The notes: a model not told the origin generated them from the letters alone. A stretch of DNA of 64,000 nucleotides from Dactylonectria macrodidyma (GCA_020744425.1 JAGMUV010000010.1:806001-870000), one strand, 5' to 3'. Counted from the first letter of the stretch, positions 31,415 to 42,655 are shown. Made by a program: numbers and translations.

Positions 31415-33292
31415 TTACAGTCTAAAGACATCATACTTTTCCTCCGCGATAAGGTCCTGCCACCCGAGATCGCGATCCCGTGCTCTTCGCAACCATAGGT
31501 CCTCTATAAGATCATGGATTACGCATACGTTCCTGACTCCAAAGGCTTCCTTTGCCTGAAACCATGTTCTTACGCGCACTTCCATTTCGCGTGTTGAGGC
31601 CTCGGATCCCAAAACAAGGGCAGGCCAGAGAGCCATACAGCCCGCCGTCCCCTCAGTAAGGGTTTCGATCGCTTCAAGCTCCCGGAATCCTATGTTAACG
31701 AGAGAATGGACGGCGCCAGGAGAGGCTCTGCGGATTGTGCGCTGGAAGTAAACCAAGCTTGCGTAGTAAAATGCTCGGGCAGCGTGACTCGCGACTGCCG
31801 TATGTGAATCAAGGGAGATTCCACGCGAGCATTGAGCAGGGGGGAAGCTTAAATATAATTGTAGTTCGAATATATCCACCTCGCGTCCCGTCTGGCAGTC
31901 ACTAGGCCCTAGAAGCCTGGTAATAGTTGCGAGGTTGGTGAAGAATGGGCTGGGCGCCCCGGAGAAGTTATTTGTATCGTCGAGGTTGAATGAATCAAAT
32001 AACAACTTACTCTCACCAGGTACGTTCCAGTGACACAACAGCGCCATCCGGAGTATATTGGCCGGGAACCCGCAATCGTCCTCAGCAAGACGTCGATGCC
32101 GCTGAAGATGCCTCAGGTATGATATTCCGCCACTCAGATGAGTTTTCCATCTACCTGTTATGCCGGAGATTGCATCGACCGTGATGGACGCCATGATGGC
32201 CAAACCAAGCGACTGGCTGCCCAGAACATCTTGGCGCCCAAGATTGAACCGCAGGTGCTCCAGCTCCAGTCGCTCATGATTGAGGGCCAGTGCCTCTAGA
32301 GTAGTGTCTTTTCGACCCGACAGCTCAAATAGATTGAAGGCGGACCCTGCACAGATGGCATGGAATACCGCAATGTCAGCGGTCGATTGTGTAGAGCTGC
32401 CCGAAACTCCTGAAAGGGCTCTAGGAAGCAGGGCGGTTCTCAAGACGTTGTCCGGTCCATCCGTCAACATCAGCTTGCCGCTCAACCAAGTGACCCAGTG
32501 GAAGATGAGACTCTTCTGACGGGAGGGCATGGACAGGAAGTCGATGTGCCGGATCGTCGGGGGCGTAGAGTAGTTCTTTTCAGGTGGGTGGCGGGATGTG
32601 GAGGATTCGGTGGTGCCATTTTCTCCATTCGTAGAAGACGTAGATGCTGTGCCATGCTCTCTGCCAACCTCCAGTGCCTGTGAATCCAGACCCGCCACGG
32701 GCGATGTGGCTTCTAGGCTCCCCCATTCTGTAGTATCCACTTGGTGACGGCGTAGCTGAGAGTGACTTTCGTTCTGGAAAAATAACAACCCAGATGTGTT
32801 GGATAGATCTTCACCTCGCTGAGTCAAGCCCGAGGGCGTGTCGAGGGGTGTTGGCACATGCCCAGGGGTATTAATGGACTTTGTTAGGGTGAAGGCTGGC
32901 TCTTCTCGTGGGGAACCGACGGATCGAGCTGCTTCGATTGACTCCAGGCTTGGTTCATGGCTAGATTCTGACGGTGATATATTTGTGATTGTGCTTAAGT
33001 CAACCGATGACTGAAAAATGAAAGGTGATCTGACGCCGCTCTGTTCGACGATTGTTGATTTGGCGGAGCCCTGGTATTGTCTCGACGGAGACCAGTTGAG
33101 GCGCACCCCATAGCCTTGGCAATGACGACCAGACTGGAGGCATCTATGACACTTGGGCCTCCGCTCGTCGCACTTCACCCGCCGGTCACGGCAAGTCCAG
33201 CAACCGCGGAACGATCGTGGGGGAATCTGCCAAGCCTGGTTACCTTGACCGTGAGAAGACTTGTCCCGCTGTGCCGGTTTGTCTTGCGGCAT
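31415..33292 (-). CDS. Zn2Cys6 transcription factor
   Basis: Single-exon nuclear regulator of 625 aa. Seen: a binuclear zinc cluster at residues 31-58 with six Cys (31, 34, 41, 48, 51, 58; CWTCRDRRVKC then CHRCLQSGRHC), followed by a basic/linker stretch and a long Ser/Thr-rich, disordered region to about residue 230. The C-terminal half is helical with HWVTWLSGKLM, SLGLAIMASITVDAISGITG and FREALEAIE-like segments, as in the Fungal_trans_2 (PF11951) type regulators. It would bind DNA at CGG-containing sites. It has no close partner gene; the PKS cluster starts 11 kb away, so a link is possible but unproved. A broken copy of its promoter lies at 28018-28202. Confidence 0.88.
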   Translation of the reverse strand: MPQDKPAQRDKSSHGQGNQAWQIPPRSFRGCWTCRDRRVKCDERRPKCHRCLQSGRHCQGYGVRLNWSPSRQYQGSAKSTIVEQSGVRSPFIFQSSVDLSTITNISPSESSHEPSLESIEAARSVGSPREEPAFTLTKSINTPGHVPTPLDTPSGLTQRGEDLSNTSGLLFFQNESHSQLRRHQVDTTEWGSLEATSPVAGLDSQALEVGREHGTASTSSTNGENGTTESSTSRHPPEKNYSTPPTIRHIDFLSMPSRQKSLIFHWVTWLSGKLMLTDGPDNVLRTALLPRALSGVSGSSTQSTADIAVFHAICAGSAFNLFELSGRKDTTLEALALNHERLELEHLRFNLGRQDVLGSQSLGLAIMASITVDAISGITGRWKTHLSGGISYLRHLQRHRRLAEDDCGFPANILRMALLCHWNVPGESKLLFDSFNLDDTNNFSGAPSPFFTNLATITRLLGPSDCQTGREVDIFELQLYLSFPPAQCSRGISLDSHTAVASHAARAFYYASLVYFQRTIRRASPGAVHSLVNIGFRELEAIETLTEGTAGCMALWPALVLGSEASTREMEVRVRTWFQAKEAFGVRNVCVIHDLIEDLWLRRARDRDLGWQDLIAEEKYDVFRL

Positions 33293-34547
33293 GCTGAGAG
33301 AGGAAGGGCGAGACGAGTGTAAGTGTCCATGGGGCTGACAGCAACCCGAGGACCAGTGACCGGATCGAGCCTGAACGCCAATGCTTAGGCTCTATGTGAC
33401 GTGACTGGTTTTCGAGCTGTGGACAATTGGCCTCCGGATGGGACGAAAACCATGCTCGGAGAGAAAAGTTCATGGCCCTGGCCCCGTAGTGGATGGAAGT
33501 CCTCCCGGGGGGCTGCCGACCATTTCGGGGGCATTTCGACTGGCATGATCTCGGTGTCCGGGGTCTCCAGCGACCACCCAGGAAGCGTCGCTGTAGGGTT
33601 AACCGGTTTAGGTTAGCGTCAGAATCGCCTCAAATTGCCCATTTCAGCATAGACAGCCCCATCCCGTCTCGGGACTGAGAGCCGCACAGACACCGGAACG
33701 TTAAGGCCACGGATCCCGCGCGCCCCGCCGTTGGCTCAATCCAAATACAGTAGGGATCAATTGTTACCTTATTTGCTCACCTTCACCATACCAGACCACA
33801 CAGTAGTACGTGTTGTAACTGAGCCGGTCTAGCCTAATTTGGCCGTGATCGCGTTGCTGCTTTTGCAAATCGTTTTTCCTCCTTCTAACCCATATCACGA
33901 TGCCGCGAGTCAAGGAGCTTTCGCCTTAATTCCGGGTTTGCCTTTGTGAGCTATAAAGGTAGGGCTATTCTTTTCGTTAGATTCATCATGTTTACCCAGG
34001 GACCCCTCTTAGTACGATCCGTGACACGAGTAACGCTGAAGCCAAGGGCAAAAAGAACGTAAGCCTGCGACATCTTGCGGCCGGGTTGACAACCCGCTAG
34101 CATCTGTCCGCGGGATGCAGGATCATCAACGTCAGAACTTGAAATAATCTGGGGATACGTGTTCGCTGCTTGTACATACTGGGCAGCACATCGGTAATCT
34201 CCGATGAAAGCAGAGTAGCAAAGTCATGTACCTCAGTCCGCGCGACACGCGGCACTGAAAACCGTAGCCTACATCTATAGACCCGAGGTTGATTCCCGAT
34301 AGGCCTTTTGACATCTTGGACCCTTGAGTGGCCAGAGCCATGACAGATACCCCACAAGAGGAGAAGGCATTAGTGCGATGAATCATCATTTATTCATCTA
34401 CATAGACATAAAGTGATGGTCTTATCTCATCAGAGAACATACAATGCCCCCAAATTCGGCAACGACAGGTGTCAAGCTATCCCGACGAGATCATACCTTG
34501 TCCACTTGATTCATCCACCCCAGCATTCCTTGCGAATATCTTTCAAA
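33293..34547. promoter_or_regulatory. Divergent upstream region, Zn2Cys6 factor / SDR
   Basis: About 1.25 kb between the start codons of the regulator (minus) and the SDR (plus). The first 150 bases are duplicated in degenerate form at 28018-28202. Other short ORFs are unsupported. No specific operator was identified. Confidence 0.45.
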
Positions 34548-35297
34548 ATGAGCCTCACTGGTAAAGCATTCATTGTGACAGGGGGCGCGTCTGGAATTGG
34601 CCGAGCAACCGTCAAAAAGCTGCTGGAACGGTCGGCCAAGGTCTATGTTCTCGACGTATCCGAAATCCCCGTCCATGAGGATACCCCCGGACAGCAAATG
34701 TCTTATTCGAAGGCGGATGTTACGACACGAGACAGCATCAAGGCTATCTTTGATAAAATTGCAGCGCAAGATTCGCAACTGAGCGGACTAGTCAATTGCG
34801 CTGGTATTTTGCGTGTCACAGAGGACTCTGCGGAGGGCGACGAGACCTTCCGTCTTCTTTGGGACGTGAACGTTGTTGGGACATGGAATACGAACACCGA
34901 ATTCTATCAGTCAGTCAAAGCATCGCGAGAGCGCTCGGGGAACCAAAATCCTCCGGCAGCCAGCATCGTCAACCTGGGGTCAATGGCCTCGGTCAGAGGT
35001 ATGCCTGGACTGTCCGGGTATGTTGCTAGCAAACACGCTGTGCTCGGTCTCTCCCGGACATTTGCTCAGAAATGGGGACCTGAAGGATTCAGGGTCAACA
35101 CAGTGGCGCCGGGAGCTGTGAACACGCCTATGATAGGAGGAATGGCAGGCAGCGAGTCGGATACTGCAGCATACAAGGGTGCTTTCAAGGACCTATCGGA
35201 GCCGGAAGAAATTGCAGACGCTATCCTGTACCTTTTGGGAGACGGGTCGTCGTCGATCACCGGGCAGCTGATCGAAATCAACGGTGGATGGCCTTGA
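34548..35297 (+). CDS. Short-chain dehydrogenase/reductase (SDR)
   Basis: NAD(P)-dependent oxidoreductase of 249 aa, classical SDR length, no intron. Seen: the nucleotide-binding TGGASGIG at about residues 10-17, ADV (about 59), LVNCAGIL (about 83), the catalytic Ser in IVNLGSMAS, YVASK (Tyr-x3-Lys) and the PGAVNTPM loop, ending ITGQLIEINGGWP. An Asp (VLDVSE) after the second strand suggests NAD preference. The start at 34548 was chosen because MSLTGKAFIVTGG is the normal family start; the ORF itself is open back to 34413. Substrate unknown. Confidence 0.9.
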   Translation: MSLTGKAFIVTGGASGIGRATVKKLLERSAKVYVLDVSEIPVHEDTPGQQMSYSKADVTTRDSIKAIFDKIAAQDSQLSGLVNCAGILRVTEDSAEGDETFRLLWDVNVVGTWNTNTEFYQSVKASRERSGNQNPPAASIVNLGSMASVRGMPGLSGYVASKHAVLGLSRTFAQKWGPEGFRVNTVAPGAVNTPMIGGMAGSESDTAAYKGAFKDLSEPEEIADAILYLLGDGSSSITGQLIEINGGWP

Positions 35298-35689
35298 GCT
35301 AGATTGATAGAGACTGGATCGAATGTTGAAGTTCCAGTAAGGCCTTCTTCCACTGGGTTTCCGAACGTTGTAACATTGTTAATTGCGGCCTGGTATGCCT
35401 CAAGGTTTCATGTAGCTCTCGTAAATGCATAAAATAAAGGGAATGCCTTGAGGAACGAAGAGAGGAACGAACGAAGTGACGAAAGGTTTCTATGTTCCTC
35501 CCGAAGTTTCTAACCCCTGACCTTTGGACCCTGAAGGTTGAACAAGGAATACCATACCGCGCCGAGACTGCACATCAAGAAATGCCCGTCGCGATCTGCC
35601 GAACAGCATTTTTAAGATCATCCTCGGTGTAATTCGGCATGATGATTTCAAAAATGGAAAAATTATCGCCATAGCCTCGGAGTCACACA

Positions 35690-37956
35690 CCGAGAAGGGG
35701 AGAAGAAGACACTGGCAAGACTGAAATGGCCATTCAACGAGAGAGAAGTGGGTGAGACCCTTGCAGCTATCGAGCGCGAAACGGCCCTCTTAGGCCTGGC
35801 CTTGGACAACGATTGCCAGAAGTTGATCTTGGAGATCAAGAAGACTTCGAACGAGAATAAGAGGCAACTTGCGGGGCTGATGGATGGCTTAGGACGCATC
35901 GAGGGATAACAGGCTGACCTCATGTCTGGTTGAATCGGCTGAATATCCACCAGGAAAACCGAGAAGCTGCTCACCGGAAACGAAAACTTCTTCAATGGCA
36001 GTCGCCGGTTGATTCATCTATAAGCCATAACGCGGCTTTGAAGATGCATCAGGCGGGGACGAACGACTAGTTCCTGTCCCGTGAAGAGTTCGACAACTGA
36101 AAACAGGCCAAAAGTTCCCTCCTTTGGCTAACTGGTATTCCCGGATCTGCAAAGACTATTCTGATGTCGACCGTGATAAATTTCCTCCAACAGTGCGGCA
36201 ACGAGAAGTCCTATGCATCCGTGGCATACTTCCATCGCGACTTTCGAAACCCAGACTCACGAGATCATCTTAATTTGGTTGGTTCTCTTATCGCTCAGAT
36301 ATGTTCCCAATTGAGCTGCTCCCCAAAGGATCTTGAGGAAGCCTTCGAAAGGAGCAGAACTAGCGGATCATCTAGCAGCAGGCATACGAACCTGCACACT
36401 TTCAGCGAGATCCTTATGTCGCTAACTTCTCAGCATCGTGTGGCGATACTTGTCGACGCCCTTGACGAGTGTGAGAGGCAGCTGGATACACTTAAACTCG
36501 TCAGTCGTTTGGGTACGCAAGGGGATCCCTTGAATTTACTACTTAGCAGTCGCAATGAAGTCTAGATCTGGGAAATGTTATCTGATTTTCCAAGAATGTG
36601 TTTGGGCCCCGTTTTTGACTGTTTGGATCGTGACATTGGCTGCTATATCGACTATCAATTGGACCACGATCCGGAATTCAGGCGGCGCAAGCTTAAGCCA
36701 TCTTTTAAACAAACAATCCGAGAATCATTGAGAGTGCAAGCCAATGGGATGTAAGCTGATAATAGCTGAACCATTATATGACCGACGAGATTTTTAGGGC
36801 TAAAATTGAGAATAGGTTCCTTTGGATTCGATGCCAGTTTGACGAAATTGCAAAGCTGAAGACAGTAAAATACATCAGAGAAGCCCTCAGCAGCCTTCCG
36901 GAAGGCCTATACGATACATACGAGAATATCCTTGTGAAAGTTCCGAAAGGGAATGTCAGAATTGTAAGACAGCTACTCCAGTGGTTGGTCTATAACGTCT
37001 CGAATTTGTCTCTTGCTGAGCTTCGCGAGAGTCTGGCTATCGAGCCGGACAAGGATCATATCAATGAAGAAGCCCTATTGGAAAGTCCTGAGGATATTGG
37101 TGAGCTGTGCCCAGGTCTTATCGTGGTCATAGACGAAGGAGTGGCTTCCCTTGCGCATTTGTCCGTCAGGAACTATCTCTTGTCCGACAGAATTAAGAGC
37201 AGCAGGGCCTCGGCGTTTGCCTTTCCTGAAGCAGAAGCAAACGGAGAGAATGCACTAAGCTGTCTAGCCTATCTCACATTCGCGGAATTACGATCCGGTC
37301 CAGCAGACAGCGCCGACGACTTCGAGGCCCGCCTTCTTCGTCGTCCCTTCCTCGACCATGCATCGAGATGTTGGGCCGCTTACGCTCATAACGCCAACTC
37401 CTCTTCTGAAGAACTGTGCAAACACACTCTGCAGTTTTTTAGTCTGTCATGCCGCACTAATTTCATGAGCTGGGTTCAGGTTCTTTGTTCCCGATTGACG
37501 GGCAGCCGCGCAGACGAATACATGACAACCATGGAGCAGCAGAAACACAGATGGGATTCTTACCCCAAACATGCGACATCGCTCTACTATGCAGCATCCT
37601 TCGGCCTCGAGCATGTTGTCAGAGCACTGATCGCACAGGGTGCAGAAATCAATGCCGCTGGTGGTCGTCTGGGCGCCACAGCTTTTCACGCGGCAGCTCT
37701 ACGAAGCCATGTGAAGGTCATGGACATCTTGTTTCAGAAGGGTGCGGATCCGAACCGAGCGGATGCCATAAAAGTAACACCATTACATTCAGCAGCGAGC
37801 ATGGGTAATGCGGAGGTAATCAGATTCCTCCTCGAGCATGGCACAGATCCCAAAGCAAAGGACGCCTGGATGAGAACCCCATATGACATCGTGCGTCTAG
37901 CTGGCCGGGTAGATGCACTCAATTACTTGGAAATCATTAAGCCCTTTAGCTGCTGA
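35690..37956 (+). pseudogene. Broken NACHT-ankyrin STAND (NLR-like) protein gene
   Basis: A fungal NLR-like gene: an N-terminal domain with LKWPFNEREVGETLAAIERE, a nucleotide-binding domain, a winged-helix-like segment and three C-terminal ankyrin repeats (DNA 37560-37930, e.g. GATAFHAAALRSHVKVMDIL and VTPLHSAASMGNAEVIRFLL). Broken by TAA at 35907, a 1-base shift near 35930, TAG at 36068 and TGA at 36098 (both where Trp is expected), and TAG at 36563. The Walker A reads GIPGSAKT where GxPGSGKT is usual. The Walker B region AILVDALDECE is intact. A real intron at 36751-36815 is kept, joining QANGM to FLWIRCQFD. Such proteins act in non-self recognition and cell death; this copy is dead. Confidence 0.85.
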
Positions 37957-38051
37957 CTTTACTATTTAATTAATTAACATAGCATACATGTATAACTTAT
38001 CATTAATTATATAATCTTATGTATTTTAAGTCACTTGAATTTATTATTGTG

Positions 38052-38100
38052 CTATAATAATAGCTAGACTAAGTAACCAGGAACTAGCTATTATAATAAT
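38052..38100. repeat. Imperfect inverted repeat in AT-rich DNA
   Basis: ATAATAGCTAG at 38057-38067 and CTAGCTATTAT at 38084-38094 can pair across a 16-base loop, with further AT pairs outside. It lies just downstream of the dead NLR gene, in a 150-base AT-rich zone. It could be a tiny transposon relic or a transcript hairpin. Confidence 0.35.
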
Positions 38101-38278
38101 GGTGTGGGAGATGTAGTATATAGGAGCCTTAATAAACAGACATTTTTCTTCTTTCATTACCCCCAAGTATCAGTGCATGATTTTCCATCATACGCCCTCG
38201 CCACGCTGGTACATTCGTTGCATGAGGTTGCAGCCTGGAATGCGGCGGGCAGCTGTGATGTTGGCCCGTCAGGCCATC

Positions 38279-40102
38279 TCACATAAGGCGGAAGTCGCAT
38301 GATCGTTCATAGACAGTCCTGAAAGGATAATCCGGTTCTTGTCCATGAAAGAATTCTCGTAATTCGACTCCGGATTGTGCAAATAGGTCTCGCACTTTCC
38401 CGGCATCGACAACAACCTGGCCCAACTCCGATCCGGCGAGCTCCATCGCACGGACTGTGTCCCTGTATCGGGGTCCCTCGATTGGAGGTTCTCCAAAGAC
38501 CATCACCGAACGCAGTTCTGGGTGTGTCTTCCCACAAACGCCAGCAAACTCGTACAGTGCTAACGATAAAAGTCGTCGATATCTGCGAGGCCCATTCTTG
38601 ACTCGGCCACTCTCGTCCCAAGATTCTTCCGCGGCGTAGGACCCAGCATAATGGTTTGCAGCAAAGGAGTCATCGATCGTCAGCGTCTTTAGACTTGAGG
38701 GAAGGATATGACACAAGGGTCGCGTGACAAATCCTTCATTCGTGTTCAGAAGAGGGAGTCCAATGCGCAAATGTTCAAGTGCAACAAGCTTATGCAGGGA
38801 GGATAGATGCTGAAGAGGCATCCATGGACTGCTATCAGAACCAATATCGAGAACTTGGAGAGTTGTGGCCACTTTCTCGAGGGATGTGTTGAACACATCA
38901 ATTTCGGGTATGAACGCATCTGAGTCCGAGTGCGAGTCATCATCATCATAGTCGGCTGCATCCGCTCCTCTTATGGACAGTGCTGCGAGGGGCCAGTAGT
39001 TGCAGGCATCTTCTAAGATCTCTTGACAGCACCTAGAGGAGCTGAAGAAAGCACGACGGAGGTTCAGCTCACCCAAGGCGCCACGATTTTGGAATTGGAC
39101 TTTTTTTGTCCCATTGTCTGCATCGCTCTCAAATTCTACCACTCTTGGCGCTCGGAGAATACCGAGGCATGCGTCAATCCGATAGGTGTAGGCAGGATAT
39201 GCTGGAACGCCGGGATCTCGTTCGGCGTAATAACGACGAGCACGGCTGTTGTATGGAAAGAAGGTGGGGACAAAGGTGAACCTGACTGCTTCCAGGTTTT
39301 GTAGTGTTGTCGGGGACAGCTTTGAATCCTCATAGGCGTACTCGAGGATATTGCTCAGTACATCATAGTAGCCAGAAACTTTGTAAGCGTCCCATGGGCG
39401 GTCCTCGTTGTCCGCCGAAATAGAAACATCAGAATCGCCTCGATGCCAAGTTGATTCCGGTGGCGGCGGAAAAGACAAGGTCCGAAGCTCCATGGTCAAC
39501 AGAAGAATTGCGGCAAATGCCCGTTCTGCCCCATCATTGGTCCTAGGATAATCGTAGATACCCAAACCGACATTTTCTAAGATGCAGAGGTCTTTCTCAG
39601 AGTGGGCGCCGCTCACGTATTCCTTCAGTAGCTGGAACTCTCGTGACCCATTGAAACCAGATCTGGGAAGAGGGTCTGTCTCGTAGTCCAGAACAGGCGA
39701 GAGAAGAAACCAGCAGTCGAGGTGACGAACGTGAGCTCTAAGTTCTGGACGCTCTAGCATGGTCCGCAGAAACAAGCCGAGAGTGAAAACACCTTCATCA
39801 GCGTTATCGTTCCGTTTTTCTTCTTCTGAATATTCAGGTCGATTCAGTTTGTTGAGGAAAACATCGTGATACAATAGTGGAGTGGCTAGGGCATTGACCT
39901 TTCGACACGAGAGACACAGGTTGACCAGGTTCCGTCTTCGCTCTTTTTGTGAATATCTGTAGTTGGGTGCATAGTATGGATGCGGATAGCCAGTTTTCTT
40001 ATTAGTGATGATTCCAGCAACGACATCGCTGAGAACGTGTTGAAGGATCTCGTCCGGCAGGAAGAGTAGGTGAGACTGCGATTCGGGGATTGAGGAAGCC
40101 AT
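38279..40102 (-). CDS. F-box-like domain protein
   Basis: Single-exon 607-aa protein. The N-terminus SHLLFLPDEILQHVLSDVV, followed by CLSCRKVNALATPLLYHDVFL, has the pattern of an F-box (about residues 10-70), which docks substrate adaptors onto SKP1-cullin ubiquitin ligases. The remainder has scattered leucine-rich segments (for example LEHLRIGLPLL, SLKTLTIDD) as in fungal LRR F-box proteins. The start at 40102 (MASSIPESQ) was preferred to the open upstream Met at 40210 because the F-box follows it directly. It is convergent with the dead NLR gene. The target is unknown. Confidence 0.7.
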   Translation of the reverse strand: MASSIPESQSHLLFLPDEILQHVLSDVVAGIITNKKTGYPHPYYAPNYRYSQKERRRNLVNLCLSCRKVNALATPLLYHDVFLNKLNRPEYSEEEKRNDNADEGVFTLGLFLRTMLERPELRAHVRHLDCWFLLSPVLDYETDPLPRSGFNGSREFQLLKEYVSGAHSEKDLCILENVGLGIYDYPRTNDGAERAFAAILLLTMELRTLSFPPPPESTWHRGDSDVSISADNEDRPWDAYKVSGYYDVLSNILEYAYEDSKLSPTTLQNLEAVRFTFVPTFFPYNSRARRYYAERDPGVPAYPAYTYRIDACLGILRAPRVVEFESDADNGTKKVQFQNRGALGELNLRRAFFSSSRCCQEILEDACNYWPLAALSIRGADAADYDDDDSHSDSDAFIPEIDVFNTSLEKVATTLQVLDIGSDSSPWMPLQHLSSLHKLVALEHLRIGLPLLNTNEGFVTRPLCHILPSSLKTLTIDDSFAANHYAGSYAAEESWDESGRVKNGPRRYRRLLSLALYEFAGVCGKTHPELRSVMVFGEPPIEGPRYRDTVRAMELAGSELGQVVVDAGKVRDLFAQSGVELREFFHGQEPDYPFRTVYERSCDFRLM

Positions 40103-40820
40103 CCTGATACCGCCTTGATCAAACAAATATAGCCCAAGACTTGTAGACAGCCTCATTAAGTGGGATCTACTCAGGAAGATGCAGAGGAAACCCCTGTTGA
40201 ATTGGACCATTTTGGAATACGTGGCCCCTCAGGGGCCCGAGTTCGGTTAGGACTCGCCGACAGCCCGACAAGCTAGCCCGTATTAGGAAGCTAGGAAGAG
40301 CTAGGCCCCCCTGACCTCAAAGGGCGAGAGCTGGAATGAACAGATGTACCAAACATACACATGTTCAAGGTCATCAGGTGGTCATATTAGCTATCCAACC
40401 GATGTTTGTGACACGAGATCTTAGGCAGGGACAGAGTCTAATCTTGACGCGGAGCCTATGGCACTGAATCCAAGCACCGATCAACATGCTCAGACACAAG
40501 CGCCCCAATATTTAGCACATCACATCTGAAGACCCCGCGCTCACTTCCTAATTCCCGACCTTGAGACTCATTGTTAATAGATAAAGTGGTCGAAGATATC
40601 AATCGCAAAATGAGAATATCTTGAGGGATTGGTCCAAATGCAAAAAGAGAGAAATAAAGAAACAATATTTAAAGAGAAGAATATATACAGCAACTTGATA
40701 CAGGCCCATCCCACACCTTCCAGTGCTCACCCTTTAATGCACCCATCCCAGGGATACTCTGATCCAGCCACTTGAACCCCCACTATAACGTGCTCCTCAA
40801 CGAAATGCGCACAAAAGTAA
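40103..40820. other. Intergenic stretch between two minus-strand genes
   Basis: About 720 bases: the promoter of the F-box gene and the 3' flank of the cysteine-rich protein gene. No gene or repeat recognised. Confidence 0.45.
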
Positions 40821-41519
40821 TTATAGCAGAAGAATAACCACCATAAAAAGTGTGCCTGCTAGGTTGGGAGCAAGAATCGAGCTGGCGCTATCGTTGCCGC
40901 AGTCGCTACCGCCATCGCCATCGCCATCGCCAGAGTCGTCAGTGCTGTCAGAACCACCCCTGCTTTTGCGGGCGCAGAGGGTGTTGCCCTGGTCGTCGTT
41001 CGTGGATGTACTAGTCGGCTGCGTAATTTCCGTGGCGGTTTCGCTGCTGCTGTCGCTGCTGTTGTCGCTGCTGTTGTCGCTGCTGCTGTCGCTGCTGCTG
41101 TCGCTGCCTGTTGAGCAGAGCCCATCACTGGTGCAAGTGTCGCCGCTGTCACAATAATAGCCGTCGGAGCAACAAACAGAGCCTTCGGGTATACAATAGT
41201 TGCCGCAAAGCTCTGTACCCTCGTTGCAACCAGTAACCTCGCCGGTGCAAATCTCGCCGTCCTCGCAGCATCCTCCGTTGGTGCAGTAGTTTCCAGTCTC
41301 GCAATATGATCCGTCGCCGTAGGAGCAGCATTCTCCTGTGCTGGGGATGCAAGTTGCATCGCATTCCGTCTCGAGAGAGGAGCAGGAAGCACGCAACGAT
41401 AAGGGTTTGTTGTTGATGCCCGCGATATTACTCTGTAGCTCGCCCTTTCGGCCGCTAAAGCCAGTCAGGTTACCCATGCTTAACCCAGCAAGGGCCAAAA
41501 TGAGGATGAGGCGCGTCAT
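40821..41519 (-). CDS. Secreted Cys-rich, Ser/Asp-repeat protein, GPI-anchor candidate
   Basis: 232-aa protein. It has a signal peptide (MTRLILILALAGLSMG), a middle part of about 80 residues with at least 20 Cys in short modules (for example CCSYGDGSYC, CCEDGEIC, CCSDGYYC), a Ser/Asp/Asn repeat (SSSDNSSDNSSDSS), and a hydrophobic C-terminal end (LAGTLFMVVILLL) preceded by small residues, which is the usual GPI signal. It is likely exported to the cell wall or surface. The Ser/Asp part is encoded by near-perfect repeats of a 9/12-base unit (around 41030-41105), which could change length by slippage. No enzyme domain is seen. Confidence 0.8.
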   Translation of the reverse strand: MTRLILILALAGLSMGNLTGFSGRKGELQSNIAGINNKPLSLRASCSSLETECDATCIPSTGECCSYGDGSYCETGNYCTNGGCCEDGEICTGEVTGCNEGTELCGNYCIPEGSVCCSDGYYCDSGDTCTSDGLCSTGSDSSSDSSSDNSSDNSSDSSSETATEITQPTSTSTNDDQGNTLCARKSRGGSDSTDDSGDGDGDGGSDCGNDSASSILAPNLAGTLFMVVILLL

Positions 41520-42655
41520 GGTGTTGTTCTATAAGGGAATGACAGGAGTTGAAGGTCGAGGAGTCGTCGTCTTCAGCACGACGCCAACAGCAACGAAGAT
41601 AGAAATTGGAGAGTCGATGGTTTGCCTTAATCTCATGAGCAAGTAGGTGCAGATTATATATTGAGTGCCTTAAAACTCTTCAAACTCCCCGTCGTCTCGC
41701 GAATCTTCACGGCAGACAAAATTGTGCCTTGCTGGGCTGACAGCAGACCTTTTGTGGCTTAATACGACACGCCGCTAGCTGCAGATGGCCAGATTCAGGC
41801 AAGTTGATCGGCAAAAAGACCAATTTGAATGACAAGGTAAGATTAACACCTTCTTCTTTAATTTATGCTTATGGCAGTTCGGGTCATCTTTTGAGCGACC
41901 TTATCCATTCCGGTTTCGTAATCAGGGCTGATTGGTGCAGAATGGCGCCAGACTATTTTAGCATTTGAACTAAAGCCGAGGATTACTTCTCGTATATCGT
42001 ATCAAAAGTTTGCAAAAGCAACGAAGTGGGTTGAAGGGGTTACTGGAAGCCTCGTCTCAACGCCACTGTCACACTAAAGCCCCAAACGGGCAAGGAGTGC
42101 GGTCTTTGAAGTGTGTGCTGGCTGCGTTGCTTACCGTCAGGTGAAGAGATGCATGTCTCAGCTCAGCCTTCGTTGATGGGAACCTTGAACATCATCATTA
42201 CCACTGTGAAGCTGACTGCAGATCCCAAGATTGCCTTGTCCGGTCGGGATCGGCATCCCGGATTTGTCCATGGATAGAACTGACTCGAAATGCATTTTCG
42301 AAAGATGGTCAATTTGCCAGAGAGAATAAGTAGTCGAAGGCGATGGCAGGAATCAGAACTGAATCTACATCTGTCACTGACATTCGATGGCCATTTTTGC
42401 TTTCTTAACCAACTGCTATTAATACATCTTCGATTTAAATGAATGCAAGGCTTAATATGTCCTCGATGTAGATGAGGGGGTCCCAAGGAGCTTTAAGCAT
42501 CGTGTTCGAATTGCCCAAGCCATCCTTTGCTGACCCGTCCCGGCCGGCATCCGCCACAAGATGGCGCTAATAATTGGTGGGCTACGCGCCTTGTCTACAG
42601 CCGTGTCACGCGCGGGAACAAGTCACGGCTGCCCTTGTGACTCTGCTGGCGCAAA
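41520..42655. other. Gene-free stretch of about 1.1 kb
   Basis: Promoter of the Cys-rich protein gene, then no supported gene. ORFs are short and lack family features. Confidence 0.45.

Noticed and set aside
36751..36815. An apparent insertion with stops in the NLR gene
   Set aside because: It is a normal 65-base intron (GTAAGC ... AATAG) that joins two conserved blocks exactly; the other stops in that gene remain.
40852..41157. A plus-strand ORF with LLLSLLLS repeats, membrane-like
   Set aside because: It is the reverse of the Ser/Asp repeat of the secreted protein gene.
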